Shown here piece by piece: positions 7,209-8,978 of a DNA stretch of 8,978 nt. The number at the start of each line of letters is the position of its first letter. The stretch's first letter is position 1. Position numbers and translations under genes: made by a program. The notes below the pieces were generated by a model. That model made no database searches. It saw only the letters and a program-made list of their open reading frames with translations, and was not told the origin of the DNA. Source of the DNA: Clostridia bacterium (GTDB lineage Bacteria > Bacillota > DSM-521 > Neomoorellales > SLTJ01); the NCBI GenBank assembly GCA_014360105.1, contig JACIYD010000042.1:1-8978 (forward strand), read 5' to 3'.

Positions 7209-8085
7209 GACGCTTGGCTACTATTTTCGGCAGGCCTTGCTGGGTTTGCGCCGCAGTGGCTGGCTTACGGTCGCCGCCGTGGCCACGGTGAGCATCTCTC
7301 TTTTCCTCCTCGGCCTTTTCATCCTGATCATCCTCAACGTGAACCTGATCGCCCGGGCGGTCGAATCCGAGGTCGAGGCCGTCGTTTTTTTGGAAACCGA
7401 AACGCCGCGGGAGACACTGGGCCAACTGGAAGAAGCGCTGCGCCGCCTGCCAGGCGTAGCAGAGGTAAGGTTGGTAACCAAAGAAGAGGGCTTGCGCCAG
7501 TTAAGCGAACATTTCGGTCCGCAGCACGATCTGTTGCGCGCGCTGGGCGGCAAGAATCCTCTGCCCGATTGTTTTCGGGTGCGTACGGCGCGGCCCGCCG
7601 ACGTGCCGCTGGTGGCGCAGGCGGCGGCAAAGCTTCGTTACGTGGAAGAGGTAAAATACGGCCAGGGTCTGGTAGAGCGCCTCCTTCAGGTGACGCGCTG
7701 GCTGCGAGTCCTGGGCACCGCAATCATTGTCCTTTTGGCCATGGCCGCGGTAGTTCTGGTGGCCATCGCCATCAGGATGACGGTTTTTGCCCGGCGGCGC
7801 GAAATCGGTATCATGAAGTATGTGGGTGCCACGGACTGGTTTATCCGTTGGCCCTTTTTTCTGGAAGGCATGCTTCTGGGCCTGATCGGTGCCGCCGTAG
7901 CCGGGTTTTGCCTTTATCTGTCCTACGCGATGCTCATGGCGCGGCTGAGGTTAAGCCTGGCCTTTCTCCCCCTGTTAAGTGGTTCGCAAGAAGTCTGGCA
8001 ACTGGTCGGCGGGCTGGTGGTCGGCGGGATTGCCCTTGGCTCCCTTGGTAGTCTCATCTCGGTGCGGCGTTTCCTTCAGGTGTAG
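7198..8085 (+). CDS. ftsX: Cell-division ABC transporter permease FtsX
   Basis: FtsX is the membrane partner of FtsE; its extracellular domain contacts and switches on murein hydrolases or their activators. From TTG 7198 the protein is 295 residues, normal for Firmicutes. It starts [20 protein letters not shown], the typical cytoplasmic FtsX leader. Membrane segment 1 is at about 23-48, the extracellular domain at about 55-165, and segments 2 to 4 are at about 172-196, 219-245 and 266-288. The conserved cytoplasmic block RREIGIMKYVGATDWFIRWPF (200-220) follows segment 2. The 11-base overlap with ftsE implies translational coupling and equal amounts of both subunits. There is no murein hydrolase or activator gene directly after it, so its extracellular partner must be encoded elsewhere or be unusual. 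Confidence 0.96.
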   Translation: MKLRTLGYYFRQALLGLRRSGWLTVAAVATVSISLFLLGLFILIILNVNLIARAVESEVEAVVFLETETPRETLGQLEEALRRLPGVAEVRLVTKEEGLRQLSEHFGPQHDLLRALGGKNPLPDCFRVRTARPADVPLVAQAAAKLRYVEEVKYGQGLVERLLQVTRWLRVLGTAIIVLLAMAAVVLVAIAIRMTVFARRREIGIMKYVGATDWFIRWPFFLEGMLLGLIGAAVAGFCLYLSYAMLMARLRLSLAFLPLLSGSQEVWQLVGGLVVGGIALGSLGSLISVRRFLQV

Positions 8086-8089
8086 GACG

Positions 8090-8134
8090 GCCGGCTGGCG
8101 GGTCTTTCGCTCTCATAACCTGCCCGGGACCGGC
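8090..8134 (+). repeat. Two-part hairpin just after ftsX
   Basis: Starting five bases after the ftsX stop, an outer stem of GCCGG (8090-8094) with CCGGC (8130-8134) encloses an inner stem of GGCGGGT (8097-8103) with ACCTGCC (8118-8124, one G-U pair) and a 14-base loop. No T-run follows, so it is not a textbook intrinsic terminator. It could protect or process the ftsEX message 3' end. Confidence 0.45.
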
Positions 8135-8153
8135 ATACTAATTACGGAGCATG

Positions 8154-8318
8154 CGGCAGTATTTTTTGCCGGGCGGTCTTTGGCTCAGGGCACAACACTT
8201 TCGGTATCGCAGCGAGTGGGGCTTGCGCACCCTTAATTCGGCCCGCGAGGCGTGCGCCAACGAGGGAGCCAAAAACCGCAAGAGGTAAACGGGGGATAAC
8301 CCAGTTAGGGAAGCGGTT
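8154..8318 (+). promoter_or_regulatory. Folded spacer upstream of ctpA, candidate structured leader or small RNA
   Basis: The spacer is dense in self-complementarity. A small hairpin is formed by CGGCA (8154-8158) and TGCCG (8167-8171) with a T-rich loop. A long closing stem pairs GCGGTCTTTGGCTC (8173-8186) with GAGCCAAAAACCGC (8266-8279) at 13 of 14 positions. Inside it are GCGCAC (8225-8230) with GTGCGC (8252-8257) and CACT (8196-8199) with AGTG (8215-8218). AACCGC at 8274-8279, part of the long stem, is also perfectly complementary to GCGGTT at 8313-8318, some 15 bases before the ctpA start, so the two pairings exclude each other. This is seen directly in the sequence; a regulatory role or an RNA product is inference. 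I do not recognise it as a named RNA family, and a repeated intergenic element is another possibility. Confidence 0.4.
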
Positions 8319-8332
8319 GACAGGTTGAGGCG

Positions 8333-8978
8333 GTGATTGCTCTCTTGCGCGAGTGGCGGCGTGCGGGTAAGGTGGTATGGCTGGCCGTAACGGTCTTCTC
8401 TCTTCTGGTGACCGTGGCCGTCCTTTCCTTTGGCTTGAGCCACTCCGCAGAAGTAAGCCAGTTATTACGCGTGGTTTTCTTGATCCGCAATGAGGCCCTG
8501 GAACCGGCCAGCACCAAGGCAATGCTTGAGGGGGCGGCCCGGGGGGTCGTGGGGGCGCTGGAAGACCCCTACTCGAGTTATCTTGATCCCCAGCAATACC
8601 GTCACCTGGCACAGCAGATCAGCGGTAGCTACGGCGGGGTGGGTCTCGTGATCGGGCTGGACGAAGAGGGGCGCCTTAAGGTGATCACCCCCTTTAAGGG
8701 CGCGCCGGCCCACCGCGCCGGTATCCAGAGCGGGGACCTGATCATTCGCATTGAGGGACGCGACACCCGTTCTCTGGGCTTGGAGGAAGCGGCTGCGCTT
8801 CTCCAGGGCAAGCCGGGGACGGCTGTCGTCCTGGCGGTTCAGCGTCCCGGTAATGGGATCAGAGAGTACCGTATTACCAGAGAAGAAATCGTTATTCCTT
8901 CGGTGGAAGGCCGGCGTTTGCCCGGCCATCCGGAGTTCGGTTACGTAAACATCACTACCTTTAGCGAACAAACGCCTA
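8333..8978 (+). CDS. S41-family C-terminal processing peptidase (CtpA-like), truncated at right edge
   Basis: This encodes the N-terminal 215 residues of a carboxyl-terminal processing serine protease, a membrane-anchored extracytoplasmic enzyme family that trims or degrades secreted and cell-wall-related proteins. A basic start (MIALLREWRRAGK) and one membrane segment (about 14-35) form an uncleaved signal anchor. ALEDPYSSYLDPQQY (about 75-89) is the family block before the PDZ domain. The PDZ domain spans about 97-175, with SGSYGGVGLVIG and AGIQSGDLIIRIEG. The sequence ends at FGYVNITTFSEQTP, the start of the protease core, so the catalytic Ser and Lys lie past the right edge. An in-frame TGA at 8318-8320 limits the start. 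GTG 8333 is chosen, although the GAGG before it is only two bases away; TTG 8345 is the alternative. ftsEX followed by a Ctp-type protease is a familiar Firmicutes grouping. Confidence 0.92.
   Translation, partial: MIALLREWRRAGKVVWLAVTVFSLLVTVAVLSFGLSHSAEVSQLLRVVFLIRNEALEPASTKAMLEGAARGVVGALEDPYSSYLDPQQYRHLAQQISGSYGGVGLVIGLDEEGRLKVITPFKGAPAHRAGIQSGDLIIRIEGRDTRSLGLEEAAALLQGKPGTAVVLAVQRPGNGIREYRITREEIVIPSVEGRRLPGHPEFGYVNITTFSEQTP

Noticed and set aside
8154..8171. Hairpin with a T6 run as an intrinsic terminator
   Set aside because: The T-run sits in the loop, not after the stem, and the bases that follow are GC-rich.
8151..8288. A 45-codon forward frame starting ATG in the ftsX-ctpA spacer, with a GGAG close upstream
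   Set aside because: It has no recognisable motif, is arginine-rich as random GC-rich frames tend to be, and coincides with the inverted repeats, which explain the order in this stretch better. The ribosome site is also too close to the ATG.
8317..8322. A perfect TTGACA -35 box just before ctpA
   Set aside because: At 17 bases downstream the sequence is pyrimidine-rich (CTCTCT) with no -10 box, and the transcript would begin inside the coding region.
8138..8443. A 101-codon reverse frame across the ftsX-ctpA spacer and the start of ctpA
   Set aside because: It has no recognisable domain, overlaps ctpA antisense and has no supporting ribosome site that I can see; probably a shadow.

Overview
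The window is a chromosomal stretch read entirely from the + strand, with high GC (roughly 60% by eye). It looks like an endospore-forming Firmicute of the Clostridia or Moorella-like kind. The evidence is a clear spoIIE gene, the spoIIE–tilS–ftsH order known from that phylum, a Firmicutes-type two-subunit transketolase half, and heavy use of TTG and GTG starts behind strong purine-rich ribosome binding sites. The lineage call is inference from gene content; no species is claimed.

Layout. Positions 2-1357 hold the C-terminal half of SpoIIE, the sporulation phosphatase, cut by the left edge. Then comes tilS (1398-2801), the tRNA-Ile lysidine synthetase. A near-consensus sigma-A promoter (2827-2855) sits in the tilS-ftsH gap and drives ftsH (2908-4842), the membrane AAA+ zinc protease. 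ndk (4862-5311) follows 19 bases later, and a transketolase C-terminal subunit gene (5308-6255) overlaps its end. A non-coding gap of about 265 bases separates these from ftsE (6522-7208) and ftsX (7198-8085), which overlap by 11 bases. A second non-coding gap of about 245 bases, rich in inverted repeats, leads to a ctpA-like S41 peptidase gene (8333 onward) cut by the right edge.

How they fit together. spoIIE, ftsEX and ctpA concern sporulation septation, cell-wall remodelling and envelope proteolysis. ftsH does membrane quality control. tilS, ndk and the transketolase half are housekeeping genes for decoding, nucleotide supply and carbon shuffling. No mobile element, CRISPR array, tRNA or rRNA was seen.

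Nothing here is convincingly a new biological system; most of the window is ordinary conserved genes. The points most worth a second look are: (a) the folded spacer upstream of ctpA, where one segment can pair with either of two partners; (b) a transketolase C-terminal half with no N-terminal half beside it; (c) the absence of genes often expected here (hpt between tilS and ftsH, and a murein hydrolase or activator near ftsEX-ctpA); (d) an orphan Shine-Dalgarno and a long-range inverted repeat upstream of ftsE.
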